From VRUE01 sp963703895 (GTDB lineage: Bacteria > Actinomycetota > Thermoleophilia > Solirubrobacterales > 70-9), in the NCBI GenBank assembly GCA_963703895.1, contig CAVPFX010000001.1, forward strand, positions 124,001-188,000: 64,000 nucleotides of DNA, given 5' to 3'. Positions within the stretch are counted from its first letter, which is position 1, and each line of letters begins with the position of its first letter. Made by a program: the position numbers and the translations under genes. Positions 8,351-16,322 of the stretch are shown here, in pieces. The notes beneath the pieces were generated by a model. It did no database searches, was not told where the DNA came from, and worked only from the letters and a program-made list of their open reading frames with translations.

Positions 8351-9084
8351 GCGAGCGGCCCGGATTGCCACGGCGCGCCGCGGCAGAGGCTTTCGGCGCC
8401 TTCGCCCTCGTCTTCGCCGGCTGTGGCGCGATCGTCACCGACACCGTCCACTCCGGGGCGCTCGGCGCGGTCGGGGTCTCGCTCGTCTTCGGCCTGGTGA
8501 TCATGGCGATGGTCTACGCGACCGGCCACCTCTCCGGCGCCCACCTCAACCCGGCGGTCACCCTCGCCTTCGCCCTCACCCGCCACTTCCCCCGCCGCGA
8601 GGCGCTCGCCTACATCGGCGCCCAGCTGCTCGGAGCGATCGCCGCGGCCCTTTTGCTGCTCGCCGTCTGGCCCAGCCAGCCGGCAGCGCTGGGCACGACG
8701 CTGCCCTCGGTCGGCACCGGCAGCGCCCTCGTCTACGAGGCGGTGCTCAGCGCCCTGCTGATGTTCACGATCATGGCCGTCGCCACCGACACCCGCGCGG
8801 TCGGCGCCGGCGCCGCGATCGCGATCGGCGGCGCGGTCGGCCTCGACGCCCTCTTCGGCGGCCCGATCACCGGCGCCTCGATGAACCCGGCGCGCTCGAT
8901 CGGCCCCGCCCTCGTCTCCGGCGAGCTGCACGACCTCTGGATCTACATCGCCGCCCCGATCGCCGGCGCCGCCCTCGGCGCCCTCGCCTACCAACTGGTC
9001 CGCGGCACCCCAACCCCCCGCCGACGGGACTCAAAACCAACTATTTCGCGACTTTCAGGCCCGTCGACTGGGGAGGTTGGGTGA
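8347..9084 (+). CDS. aquaporin/glycerol-facilitator family channel in the ars operon
   Basis: The 245-residue channel starts at a GTG overlapping the arsR stop (GTGA); a longer frame upstream is antisense-like and was rejected. Both MIP signatures are present: SGAHLNPAVT (NPA at 68-70) and TGASMNPARS (NPA at 180-182), with six hydrophobic helices. In rhizobial ars operons a MIP channel (AqpS) replaces the arsenite pump: ArsC makes As(III), which leaves through the channel as As(OH)3. The same arrangement here supports that role. The last 25 residues are hydrophilic and could be a tail. Confidence 0.92.
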   Translation: MSERPGLPRRAAAEAFGAFALVFAGCGAIVTDTVHSGALGAVGVSLVFGLVIMAMVYATGHLSGAHLNPAVTLAFALTRHFPRREALAYIGAQLLGAIAAALLLLAVWPSQPAALGTTLPSVGTGSALVYEAVLSALLMFTIMAVATDTRAVGAGAAIAIGGAVGLDALFGGPITGASMNPARSIGPALVSGELHDLWIYIAAPIAGAALGALAYQLVRGTPTPRRRDSKPTISRLSGPSTGEVG

Positions 9085-9464
9085 TGGCCCGCGTCCTCTT
9101 CGTTTGCCTGCACAACGCCGGGCGTTCGCAGATGAGTGAGGCTCTCTTCGAGCGGGCCGCGGGCGGGCGGCACGAGGCGCGATCGGCCGGCACCGAGCCG
9201 GGCGAGCGAGTCCACCCCGAGGTGGTCGAGGCGATGGACGAGCTCGGCATCGACCTCGCTGACCGCGTTCCCCACAAGCTGACCACCGCTGACGCCGAGC
9301 GGGCCGACGTCGTGGTGACGATGGGCTGCGGCGACAAGTGCCCCTACATCCCGGGCAAGCGCTACCTCGACTGGGAGCTCGAGGACCCCAAGGGCCGGCC
9401 GATCGAGCAAGTCCGCGCCACCCGCGACGAGATCGAGCGCCGGGTGGTGGAGCTGCGTAGGTGA
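9084..9464 (+). CDS. arsC: arsenate reductase, low-molecular-weight phosphatase fold
   Basis: This 126-residue enzyme reduces arsenate to arsenite. The ATG at 9084 overlaps the aquaporin stop (ATGA) with GGGAGG seven bases upstream. The P-loop CX5R is C8-LHNAG-R14, followed by S15. A second cysteine pair lies in MGCGDKCPYIP (C82, C86), the resolving positions for thiol-disulfide relay in the thioredoxin- or mycothiol-linked types. LDWELEDPKG supplies the family aspartate region. It is the third gene of the arsR-aquaporin-arsC operon. Confidence 0.93.
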   Translation: MARVLFVCLHNAGRSQMSEALFERAAGGRHEARSAGTEPGERVHPEVVEAMDELGIDLADRVPHKLTTADAERADVVVTMGCGDKCPYIPGKRYLDWELEDPKGRPIEQVRATRDEIERRVVELRR

Positions 9465-9485
9465 GCTCAACGACTGACCCGGAGG

Positions 9486-9534
9486 GCTGAGTTTGTGTTT
9501 AGTTCCGCATAGCGGGACAAAAGACGAACTCAGC
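9486..9534. repeat. hairpin, 11-bp stem, after arsC
   Basis: GCTGAGTTTGT (9486-9496) pairs with ACGAACTCAGC (9524-9534), with one G-T pair. An inner GTTCCGC/GCGGGAC pairing lies between. It sits between two genes in the same direction and could end the ars transcript, although no T-run follows. Confidence 0.6.
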
Positions 9535-9558
9535 GGACGTATGGGAGAGTCCGGTGCG

Positions 9559-10434
9559 ATGAAGGCGTGCCAGTTCGCTACCGCGGCCGGGGGTTCTGCA
9601 TTGGGGATCGTCGAGGGCGACGAGGTCGTCGATCTCTCGGCGGCGGACGTTCCCAACGAACCCGCGGCGGCGCTCGCCAAGCTGGGCCGGGACGGCCTCG
9701 AGGAGCTGGTGGGCGACGCGCCGCGCCTACCGCTCGCCGAGATTCAGCTGCTCGCCCCCGCCGCGCCGCGCAAGTACCTGGCGATCGCGCTCAACTACGC
9801 CGACCACATCGCCGAGATGGGGATGGAGGCGCCCGAATGGCCGGTCTTCTTCAACAAGCAGGTGACCTGCGTGACCGGGCCTGGGGCCGAGGTGCACATG
9901 CCCAAGGTCTCGACCCTGCTCGACTACGAGGCCGAGCTGGCGATAGTGATCGGGCGGCGCTGCCGCCACGTGCCGGTCGAGCTCGCCCACGAGGTGATTG
10001 CCGGCTACACCTGCGCCAACGACCTCAGCGTGCGCGACTGGCAGGGGCGGGCGCAGACGATGACGATCGGCAAGTCCTTCGACACGCACGGGCCGCTCGG
10101 GCCCTGGCTGGTGACGCCGGAGGAGGTCGGCGACCCCCAAGACCTGCGCGTGCGCTGTTACGTCAACGAGGAGCTGCGCCAGGACGCCAGCACCGCCGAG
10201 ATGGTCTTCGACTGCTTCCAGCAGGTCTCCCACCTCTCCGAAGCCTTCACCCTCGAGCCCGGCGACGTGATCGCCACCGGCACCCCGGCCGGCGTCGGCA
10301 TCGGCCGCAAGCCGATCCGCGAGAACGTGCTCCACGTCGGCGACACGGTGCGGGTCGAGATCGAGCGGATCGGCGAGCTGATCAACACCGTGGTCGAGGA
10401 GCCCGAGGACTACCTCGCCCCAACCGCCGACTAA
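9559..10434 (+). CDS. fumarylacetoacetate-hydrolase family protein
   Basis: The 291-residue protein is begun at the ATG at 9559 (GGGAG 11 bases upstream). After an N-terminal cap of about 60 residues comes the FAH fold, with APRKYLAIALNYADHIAEMG and the metal-ligand acidic residues in LLDYEAELAIVIGRRC (E-x-E). CANDLSVRDWQ, GKSFDTHGPLGPWLV and LEPGDVIATGTPAGVG are also present. Family members hydrolyse C-C bonds in 2,4-diketo acids (homoprotocatechuate pathway, fumarylpyruvate, acylpyruvates). No aromatic-degradation neighbours are present, so the substrate is open. Confidence 0.9.
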   Translation: MKACQFATAAGGSALGIVEGDEVVDLSAADVPNEPAAALAKLGRDGLEELVGDAPRLPLAEIQLLAPAAPRKYLAIALNYADHIAEMGMEAPEWPVFFNKQVTCVTGPGAEVHMPKVSTLLDYEAELAIVIGRRCRHVPVELAHEVIAGYTCANDLSVRDWQGRAQTMTIGKSFDTHGPLGPWLVTPEEVGDPQDLRVRCYVNEELRQDASTAEMVFDCFQQVSHLSEAFTLEPGDVIATGTPAGVGIGRKPIRENVLHVGDTVRVEIERIGELINTVVEEPEDYLAPTAD

Positions 10435-10441
10435 GCGAGCT

Positions 10442-10480
10442 GCATCAACTTGTCCTCCCGGCAGGTGGAGAAGTTGATGC
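10442..10480. repeat. hairpin GCATCAACTT family (copy 1)
   Basis: GCATCAACTT (10442-10451) and AAGTTGATGC (10471-10480) form a 10-bp stem between the convergent FAH and SDR genes. The same arms and a similar loop (CTCCC..GCAG) recur in a better-preserved 18-bp stem at 17440-17488, so this is a repeat family as well as a likely bidirectional terminator. Confidence 0.75.
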
Positions 10481-10489
10481 GGTTCGCGG

Positions 10490-11221
10490 TCAGCGCCGGT
10501 GCACGCTGGTCGCGGTCGCCTGGTCGCGCGGGCGGACGATGATCTCGTCGATGTTGACGTGGGGCGGCTGGGCGAGGGCCCAGCGGATGCACTCGGCGAC
10601 GTCCTCGGCGCTCAGCGGCCGCATGCCCTCGTAGACCTTGGCCGCCGCCGCCTCGTCGCCGTCGAAGCGAACGAGCGAGAACTCGGTCTCGACCATGCCG
10701 GGCGCGACCTCGGTCACCCGCACCGGCTGGCCGAGCAGCTCCTGGCGCAGCACCCGCAGCATCGCCCGCTGGGCGTGCTTGGCGGCGTTGTAGCCGGCGC
10801 CGCCGACGTAAGGCTCGATCGCGGCGATGCTGGTGATGCCGACGACATGGCCGTCGCCGGACTCGATTAGCCGCGGCAACAACGCCCGCGTCATCCGCAT
10901 CTGCCCCAGCACGTTCGATTCGTACATCCCCAGCCACTTGTCTTCGTCGGCCGCCTCGATCGAGTCGAGACCGAGCGCGCCGCCAGCGTTGTTGACGAGC
11001 ACGTCGCAGCTGTCGAGGGCGGCGGCGAAGGCCCGCACGGAGTCCGGGTCGGTGACGTCGAGCGCGATCGCCTCGCCGCCGATCTCGGCCGCCAGCGCCT
11101 CGAGCCGGTCGAGGCGGCGGGCGCCGAGCACGGTGCGGTAGCCCTCGCCGGCCAGGGCACGCGCGGTCGCCGCGCCGATGCCGCTGGAAGCGCCTGTGAT
11201 CACGGCCGTCCTCATCCCCAT
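10490..11221 (-). CDS. short-chain dehydrogenase/reductase, classical type
   Basis: The 243-residue protein has a Rossmann motif TGASSGIG at residues 10-17, DVLVNNAGGALG, and the catalytic S-Y-K triad (ITSIAAIEPYVGGAGYNAAKH, with Y-x3-K as YNAAK). It resembles YdfG-type NADP-dependent 3-hydroxyacid or serine dehydrogenases (PGMVETEFSLVRF, NIDEIIVRP). A second in-frame ATG at 11215 is an equally good start. It stands alone, convergent with the FAH gene and divergent from the SRPBCC gene by 47 bases. Substrate unknown. Confidence 0.9.
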   Translation of the reverse strand: MGMRTAVITGASSGIGAATARALAGEGYRTVLGARRLDRLEALAAEIGGEAIALDVTDPDSVRAFAAALDSCDVLVNNAGGALGLDSIEAADEDKWLGMYESNVLGQMRMTRALLPRLIESGDGHVVGITSIAAIEPYVGGAGYNAAKHAQRAMLRVLRQELLGQPVRVTEVAPGMVETEFSLVRFDGDEAAAAKVYEGMRPLSAEDVAECIRWALAQPPHVNIDEIIVRPRDQATATSVHRR

Positions 11222-11268
11222 CCGACCCTAGCGACTCGGCATTCGCCCTTCGGCTCTAGGCTCATGGC

Positions 11269-11760
11269 ATGAGTACGGCAAAGACCCGCACAGCGGAGAT
11301 CTCGGTTTCCTCTCGGCTCAACGCCCCTCCCGCCGAGATCTGGGACCGGGTCATCAGCCCCGAGGGGATCAACGACGAGATGCGCCCCTACCTGCGCATG
11401 ACACTGCCGCCGGGCGTCGAGCAGCTCGACCCGGAGAGCGTCGAGATCGGTGTGCCGATCGGCCGCAGCTGGATCCTGCTCTTCGGCCTGCTGCCCTTCG
11501 ACTACGACGACGTCTGCTTGGCCCGACTCGAGCCCGGCCATGGCTTCCTCGAGCGCTCGAGGATGCTGAGCCAGCGCTCCTGGGAACACGAACGCACCCT
11601 CGAGCCGACCGCGGAGGGCTGCCTGGTCACCGACCGCGTGTGTTGGGAGCCTCGACTCGGCCTTCCAGCCCGCCCGCTGCGCCCGGTCATCGCCTGGTTC
11701 TTCCGCCACCGCCACAAGCGCCTGCGCTCGCACTTCGGCGGCGCAGGCGTCGCGGCGTAG
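11269..11760 (+). CDS. SRPBCC (START-like) superfamily protein
   Basis: The 163-residue protein has a polyketide-cyclase/START-like pattern: VSSRLNAPPAEIWDRVISPEGI at the N-terminus (β1 and α1 of the helix-grip fold), a central strand series, and a long C-terminal amphipathic helix ending FFRHRHKRLRSHFGG. Such proteins bind hydrophobic ligands, and no catalytic residues can be assigned. The divergent SDR neighbour could act on the same small molecule, but nothing in the sequence proves it. Confidence 0.75.
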   Translation: MSTAKTRTAEISVSSRLNAPPAEIWDRVISPEGINDEMRPYLRMTLPPGVEQLDPESVEIGVPIGRSWILLFGLLPFDYDDVCLARLEPGHGFLERSRMLSQRSWEHERTLEPTAEGCLVTDRVCWEPRLGLPARPLRPVIAWFFRHRHKRLRSHFGGAGVAA

Positions 11761-11773
11761 GCGTCCCCCTCAA

Positions 11774-12196
11774 TCAGACCTGCTGATCTTTTCGCAGCTT
11801 CGCGATGCCTTTGACGCAACGCGAGAACTCGGTCCCCTTTTGACCTTTGACGTGCTTTCGACTCATCCCCTTGCACGCTTTGCCCGGGGCGACCTTCTCG
11901 TTGTTGGCCGCTTTCGCCATCGCGGTCACGCACTGGCTGAACGGGGTGCCCTTCTCGCCGGCGACGTGTTTCTTGCTCTGGTCCTTGCAGTAGACGCCGT
12001 AGGCCTTCGCCTTCTCCGGCAGGCCGGCATCTGGCCCGGGTGTCGGCGGCGTTTCGGGAGCGGGGTTGTAGTTGGGGCCGTTGCCGTTCCCGTTCCCGTT
12101 GCCATGACCGGCGGGCGGGTTGGCCAGAACCGTGGCCGGAACCGCCGCAAGGACTAGCGCCGCGAGCGTTGCCGCGACCTTCGTCTGAAGCTTCAT
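11774..12196 (-). CDS. secreted protein with two Cys-containing direct repeats
   Basis: The 140-residue protein starts at the ATG at 12196, which has an excellent GAGGAGG site. A Sec signal peptide (MKLQTKVAATLAALVLAAVPATVLA) is followed by a Gly-Asn-rich linker (HGNGNGNGNGPNYNPAP). Two tandem repeats of about 33 residues follow, each of the form C-K-x2-S-x-K-H-V-x-G-x-K-G-T-x-F-S-x-C-V: CKDQSKKHVAGEKGTPFSQC and CKGMSRKHVKGQKGTEFSRC. Each repeat has a cysteine at both ends, suggesting one disulfide per repeat or metal binding. Not recognised as a named family. Confidence 0.75.
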   Translation of the reverse strand: MKLQTKVAATLAALVLAAVPATVLANPPAGHGNGNGNGNGPNYNPAPETPPTPGPDAGLPEKAKAYGVYCKDQSKKHVAGEKGTPFSQCVTAMAKAANNEKVAPGKACKGMSRKHVKGQKGTEFSRCVKGIAKLRKDQQV

Positions 12197-12298
12197 CACG
12201 CCTCCTCGTTGATGCGCCCGACAGGGCATTTGTTGGACATCTGCCCCTTGCAACGCCGGCGGGCGGTGGCCGTCAGGCCCTTGTCGCGAGCGGTCGAT

Positions 12299-13796
12299 TC
12301 AGGGCTTCTTGCCGGGTTCAGGCTGCGCCGGGACCTCTTCGCCACCGGCACCCTGGGCCGCGGCACTCCTTTCGGAGCCGGCTTCCGAGGCGGGAGCGCT
12401 GCTCTTTGGCGTCGCCTTTTCCTTGCTGACGTCTGGCTTCGCAGGGTGCGGCGGGTGAGATGGCTTCGCCGGATGGGACGGCTTTGCTGGATGAGCAGGG
12501 TGTTCGCGACCGCCACCAGCCCCATGGCCGGTGTTTTTATGGGCGGCCGCCGTCTGTTGCCCGTGCGCGGCGGCGGCAGGGTGCTGCTTTTCGTGTCCCT
12601 TGCCGTGTGGATGAGTCGTGGCTTCGGCTTGCGATGCGGCAGGCTGGGTCGCTTCCGCGCCTGCTTCCTTGCCGGCGATCGTTCCGGTGGCCGCACCACC
12701 CTGAGCGTCTTGCTTTTGCTTCGCCTTCTTGCCCGGAGCAAGCCGAGACGTCTGGCTCGCGCTGGATCCGCTCGGCGAGGCGGCCGCCTGGCTCTCCGCC
12801 GATGCCGCCGGCGCCGCCTCGGCGGGGCGCTGCGCCGGCGTCGTTTTCGAGCCGCCGTCACCCTGCAGGCCAAGGTCGATCAGGCCGCCGCGCTCGGCCG
12901 CGCCGGTGCCGATCGCCGCCGCGGCGAGGATCGCCGCCGCGCCTTTCAGTGCCGCCGAGGAGCCAAGCGTCTTCGCCGCCCCACCGGCCAGCGCCGTCCC
13001 CGCCGCGGCGCTGCCACCGCCAGCCGCGGCGCCGCCACCGGCGCCCCCGGCCGCGCCGCCGCCGAGCAGACCGTGCAGCAACCCGCCGGCAAGAGCTGCT
13101 GGCAGCGGTGCAAGTGAAGCGAAGTCCTGCCTACGACCCTTGATCTCATCGCCGAAGCGGCGGCAATCGGGGCAGGCGCGCAGGTGGGCGCGGATATCGC
13201 GACGGCGGGCAACGCGGCCGTCGCCGTCGGAGAGCGCCTTGGTCACCTGTGCGCAGTCCATCCCCCGCCCCTCATCCATCTGGTGCAGGCTGAGGCGCGC
13301 CTCGTAGAGAGTCTGACGCGCGACCGCGGGCGAGGTATCGAGCGCCGCCGCGATGCCATCGAAGTCGAGGCCGGCGAGCTCGCGCATCACCAGGGCGCCG
13401 CGCTGGCGCTCGGGCAGCTCGTCGAGGTCGGAGAGCAGTTGCCGCAAGCGTTCTCGCGAGCTCAGCTCGTCCGCCAGCGCCGGCCCGGAAGCGGCAAGCT
13501 CGGCGTCGAGCTTCTCGCGTGTCGCGGCGACGGCGCAGCAGCTCGACCGACTCGTTGTGGGCGATCCGGTAGAGCCAGGGCTTCAGCTTGATCTCCCGCT
13601 GCTCGCCGGGCAGCGCCCGCAGCACCTTCAGCATCGTGTTCTGCAGCGCGTCCTGAGCGTCCTGGGAGTCGCCGACAATCGCCAGGCAGTAGCGGTAGAG
13701 CGCCTGGTGGTAGCGGTCGAAGATCGCCGCGAACGCGCGCTCCTCCCCACCCGCCGCGCGCTGGACCAAGCGCTGGTCGGAGAGCAAGCTGCTCAT
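12299..13796 (-). pseudogene. ECF-like sigma factor with zinc-finger and long low-complexity tail, frameshifted
   Basis: From the ATG at 13796, sigma region 2 is clear (MSSLLSDQRLVQRAAGG, FAAIFDRYHQALYRYCLAIV, LKPWLYRIAHNESVELLRR). Near 13512-13518 the frame is lost. Sigma region 4 continues in the next frame (LPERQRGALVMRELAGLDFD, ALDTSPAVARQTLYEARLSL), followed by a zf-HC2-like HLRACPDCRRF. A 260-residue tail rich in Ala, Gly, Pro, His and Lys then runs to 12299, with a possible membrane helix. Fusing a zinc-finger anti-sigma module to the sigma factor suggests self-regulation (inference). One inserted base, or two missing, explains the break; sequencing error is as likely as true inactivation. 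Confidence 0.75.
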
Positions 13797-13971
13797 CTCG
13801 AGCTGTGCGCATTGACTGCCATCTCCTCAAGGGTAGGGGCCACCACTCGTTCGTTGAAACGGCTCGCCAGCTGAGTTGTCAGGGGCCTTGCCGAGTAGCG
13901 ACTGACAACCGGGTCGCCGCGGACGTTTCAGTGGCAGCCCGTTTTCCGGGGAACCTCTGGAGGGAGCTCAA

Positions 13972-14106
13972 ATGGTTGGAGCGATAGTTGGCCTGCTGAT
14001 CGTGATCGCGATCGTGCTGGTCCTGCTCAAGGTCGCCGTCGCCGGTGGCATCGTCGGCCTGATCGCGATCGTGCTGCTGATCCTGCTGCTGATGGGACGG
14101 CTCTAA
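13972..14106 (+). CDS. 44-residue hydrophobic membrane peptide
   Basis: The peptide MVGAIVGLLIVIAIVLVLLK continues to ILLLMGRL and a TAA. GGAGGGAG lies six bases upstream of the ATG, and the stop overlaps the ATG of the next gene (TAATG), so the two are translationally coupled. It has two hydrophobic segments separated by KVAVAGG, probably a membrane hairpin. Similar tiny proteins accompany DUF6458 proteins in actinobacteria; function unknown. Confidence 0.7.
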   Translation: MVGAIVGLLIVIAIVLVLLKVAVAGGIVGLIAIVLLILLLMGRL

Positions 14107-14336
14107 TGACGATCGGCGGCTCGATCTTCCTGATCGCGGTCGGCGCGATCCTCTACTTCGCCACCAACCTGCACCTGGCCCACGTCAGCATCGACACCGT
14201 CGGCCTGATCCTGATGATCGCCGGGGCGGCCGGCCTGATCCTCGGCTTCGTCCAGCAGGCGATGTGGAGGAGGCAGACCCGGCGCGAAGTCGTGGTCGAC
14301 GACCGTCACGACCCGCGGCCACCGCCCTACCAGTAG
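14106..14336 (+). CDS. DUF6458-like two-helix membrane protein
   Basis: The 76-residue protein starts at an ATG overlapping the preceding stop. Two membrane helices (IGGSIFLIAVGAILYFA and TVGLILMIAGAAGLILGFV) flank the loop LHLAHVSIDT. A charged cytoplasmic tail follows (RRQTRREVVVDDRHDPRP). The layout and the phrase VDTVGLILMIAGA are typical of the actinobacterial DUF6458 family, which has no assigned function. Confidence 0.8.
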   Translation: MTIGGSIFLIAVGAILYFATNLHLAHVSIDTVGLILMIAGAAGLILGFVQQAMWRRQTRREVVVDDRHDPRPPPYQ

Positions 14337-14343
14337 GCAGCGC

Positions 14344-14736
14344 CTAGAGCACCGGCTTGATGTCGAGCACCGGCGTTCCGTCGAGCGCCTCGAGCTCGCT
14401 GACCAATAGCCGCGGCCCTTCGATCGCGACCACGGTGACCGGATGCAACCCGATCGGATTGGGCCGGTCGGGCGAGCGGGTGTTGAAGACCCCCTGCACC
14501 GGGTTGGCTGGATCGTCGCGGGGATGGGTCTGCAGCACGGTGCGATCGCCACGATCGAGCCAAGTGAAGACCAATAGCTCGTCGCCGGGCTCAATCCCGT
14601 GCAGCGCCGGGAGCAACTCGGACTCGAGGAGGAGCCAGGCTTGCGGGGCTCCCTCGCTACCCTGCTTCGGTGCTGCGGCCCGATCGCCGAGCGGGGACTC
14701 GACCCATCCCACCGGCTTGAGCTCGATCTGCGCCAC
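14344..14736 (-). CDS. trmO: tRNA (adenine-N6)-methyltransferase TrmO-like (TsaA/UPF0066 fold)
   Basis: The 130-residue protein starts at the GTG at 14736 (MAQIELKPVGWVESPLGDR). The UPF0066 signature is present: HPRDDPANPVQGVFNTRSPDRPNPIGLHPV, with the R-S-P-x-R-P-N-P-I-G segment that forms the SAM pocket. TrmO methylates N6-threonylcarbamoyladenosine at position 37 of tRNA. The family usually runs 150-230 residues, so this is a short member lacking the C-terminal extension. It diverges from the next gene with only six bases between start codons, implying leaderless or overlapping transcription. Confidence 0.85.
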   Translation of the reverse strand: MAQIELKPVGWVESPLGDRAAAPKQGSEGAPQAWLLLESELLPALHGIEPGDELLVFTWLDRGDRTVLQTHPRDDPANPVQGVFNTRSPDRPNPIGLHPVTVVAIEGPRLLVSELEALDGTPVLDIKPVL

Positions 14737-14742
14737 GCCCGT

Positions 14743-16143
14743 ATGAATACCGACTCGGCTTTCGATACCCCGTTGCGGCACCCGGCGATCGTCCTCATAG
14801 CCATAGCTTGGGTTGTCATGGCGCTGCTGATCGTGGCAACCGCCTTTGCCGAGGGGCCAGCCAAGGCGGGTCCAAAAATGCCCCCCAACCATGGGAAAGC
14901 CGCCGTCGGAGATCAGGCCATCCTCAGCCAAGGCAGAACCACCGTTGGCTTTTGGGCGGGCGAGGCGATACCCGGGACGGACTGGGACTCACCCGGCACC
15001 TACTGGAATCGGCGCGACACGAACAACTACACCCCCTACCTCTGGCGTGTGCTCAGCCGCTATCGCATCCCCCTCTACTTCAACCTGCGCTACCAGCGAG
15101 ATTTCGGCCCGGTCCCGCCCGGGAAGCCCCACCGCGACGACGCCCTGCCGATCATCCGCAAAGCCAACCGGCTCGGCGTGCCGGTCTGGGGCTGGGTCCT
15201 GATCCCCTACTCGGACGGCTACTGGGCCTGGGAGGGAGCGGCAGTCGAGCAGTTCAAGGCGGTCAAGGCACTGGTGCGCTGGGCGCGAGCGAAGCAGGTT
15301 CGGCTGCGCGGCCTCGTGCTCGACCCCGAGCCACCGCCGCAAACGCCTTTCGAAACGCGGGTGGCGATCAGGCGCGGTGAAGCTCACGCCGGCTTTCAGC
15401 CTGCCCTGGAGCAGGCGATCGATCCGCTTGGACAGTGCGCGGCGTGGGACGGCTACAAGCTGATCCAGAGCTGGGCCACGCGCCACCACGTCACCCTTGC
15501 CACGGCCCCTTCGCCCCTCGCTCTCGACGACGCCGAGGACGGCCACCTGGCGCTGCAGGACGCGGCCGGTTTCATCGTCCCGAAAGCGCCCTGGCACGAG
15601 GTCTTCTTCCAGGCCTACCGCAGCGCCTTCGCCTATTACGCCGGGCAGGACCCCGGGCCCGGCATCGTCTCCTCCTACTTCCACTCCGCCCAACGCGAGT
15701 TCGGCAGCGCCGGTCAGGTCAGCCTCGGCAGCGCCGGCCGCGGCCGCTACCAGCGCTTCTCGACCCTGCTCCACGACGTTCGCCTGGCAGCCACCCTCGG
15801 CGCCCGCGACCTGCCGATCTACTCGCTGGAGCGAACTCTGCGCGCCTACGGCGGCCCCCGTTCGCTGATCCGGCTCGTCGAAGCCGCCCAACGCCCCTTC
15901 ACCGGCGACAAGCGAGCCAAGGCGAGCGCCGCCACCGCGCGCGCCACGGCGCTTCGGGCCGCGATCCGCAACTCCGACGCAGCGGCCGCCGCCGCCACCC
16001 CGGCGATCACAGCCCGCCGCCGCGGCACCCCCCAGGCGGCCAACTCATGGCCGAACGCCTGCGGCACGCCGACTGCCCCCGGTTCGCCGAGCTACCTGCC
16101 GGCGGCTGCTGGGACGAGGATCTACACACCGGCCTCGAAATAA
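14743..16143 (+). CDS. exported hypothetical protein, TIM-barrel-like
   Basis: This 466-residue protein has a signal-anchor helix at residues about 13-34 (AIVLIAIAWVVMALLIVATAF) and then a secreted domain. Phrases such as LYFNLRYQRDFGPVPPGKPH, VPVWGWVLIPYSDGYWAWEG, LVLDPEPPPQ and GLGARDLPIYSLERTLRAYG suggest a β/α barrel like those of secreted glycosidase-like proteins, with possible acidic residues in LDPEP. I do not recognise a family. The C-terminal 60 residues are Ala/Thr-rich. The stop is 27 bases from the convergent tRNA-Phe gene. Confidence 0.65.
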   Translation: MNTDSAFDTPLRHPAIVLIAIAWVVMALLIVATAFAEGPAKAGPKMPPNHGKAAVGDQAILSQGRTTVGFWAGEAIPGTDWDSPGTYWNRRDTNNYTPYLWRVLSRYRIPLYFNLRYQRDFGPVPPGKPHRDDALPIIRKANRLGVPVWGWVLIPYSDGYWAWEGAAVEQFKAVKALVRWARAKQVRLRGLVLDPEPPPQTPFETRVAIRRGEAHAGFQPALEQAIDPLGQCAAWDGYKLIQSWATRHHVTLATAPSPLALDDAEDGHLALQDAAGFIVPKAPWHEVFFQAYRSAFAYYAGQDPGPGIVSSYFHSAQREFGSAGQVSLGSAGRGRYQRFSTLLHDVRLAATLGARDLPIYSLERTLRAYGGPRSLIRLVEAAQRPFTGDKRAKASAATARATALRAAIRNSDAAAAAATPAITARRRGTPQAANSWPNACGTPTAPGSPSYLPAAAGTRIYTPASK

Positions 16144-16169
16144 GGGAATGAGCGGTAAGTAAGTGTAAG

Positions 16170-16242
16170 TGGCGAGGGTGGGAATCGAACCCACGACACC
16201 ACGATTTTCAGTCGTGTGCTCTACCAACTGAGCTACCTCGCC
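16170..16242 (-). tRNA. tRNA-Phe (GAA)
   Basis: On the minus strand the acceptor 5' arm GGCGAGG (16236-16242) pairs with CCTCGCC (16171-16177). D-loop AGCTCAGTTGGTAGAGC, anticodon loop CTGAAAA (anticodon GAA) and T-loop GGGTTCGATTCCC are all canonical. The discriminator is A at 16170 and the 3' CCA is not encoded. No integrase or attachment-site duplication was seen beside it. Confidence 0.97.
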
Positions 16243-16322
16243 GAGAGCAAGGCCAACGCCTCGCAGAGCGAAGGCTAGCGACCGCGTCGCGATCGGGCTG
16301 ATTGCATTGGGACGTGGTCGCG

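Noticed and set aside
12196..12873. Arg-rich minus-strand frame over the sigma-factor tail
   Set aside because: It is out of frame with the zinc finger and sigma region and contains only Arg/Pro/Ser-rich low-complexity sequence.
14599..14742. Upstream extension of the exported protein at 14743
   Set aside because: It is antisense to the TrmO-like gene and lacks a signal peptide; the ATG at 14743 starts just before the membrane helix.
16170..16242. Attachment site for an integrative element at tRNA-Phe
   Set aside because: No integrase gene and no repeated tRNA 3' end was seen nearby.
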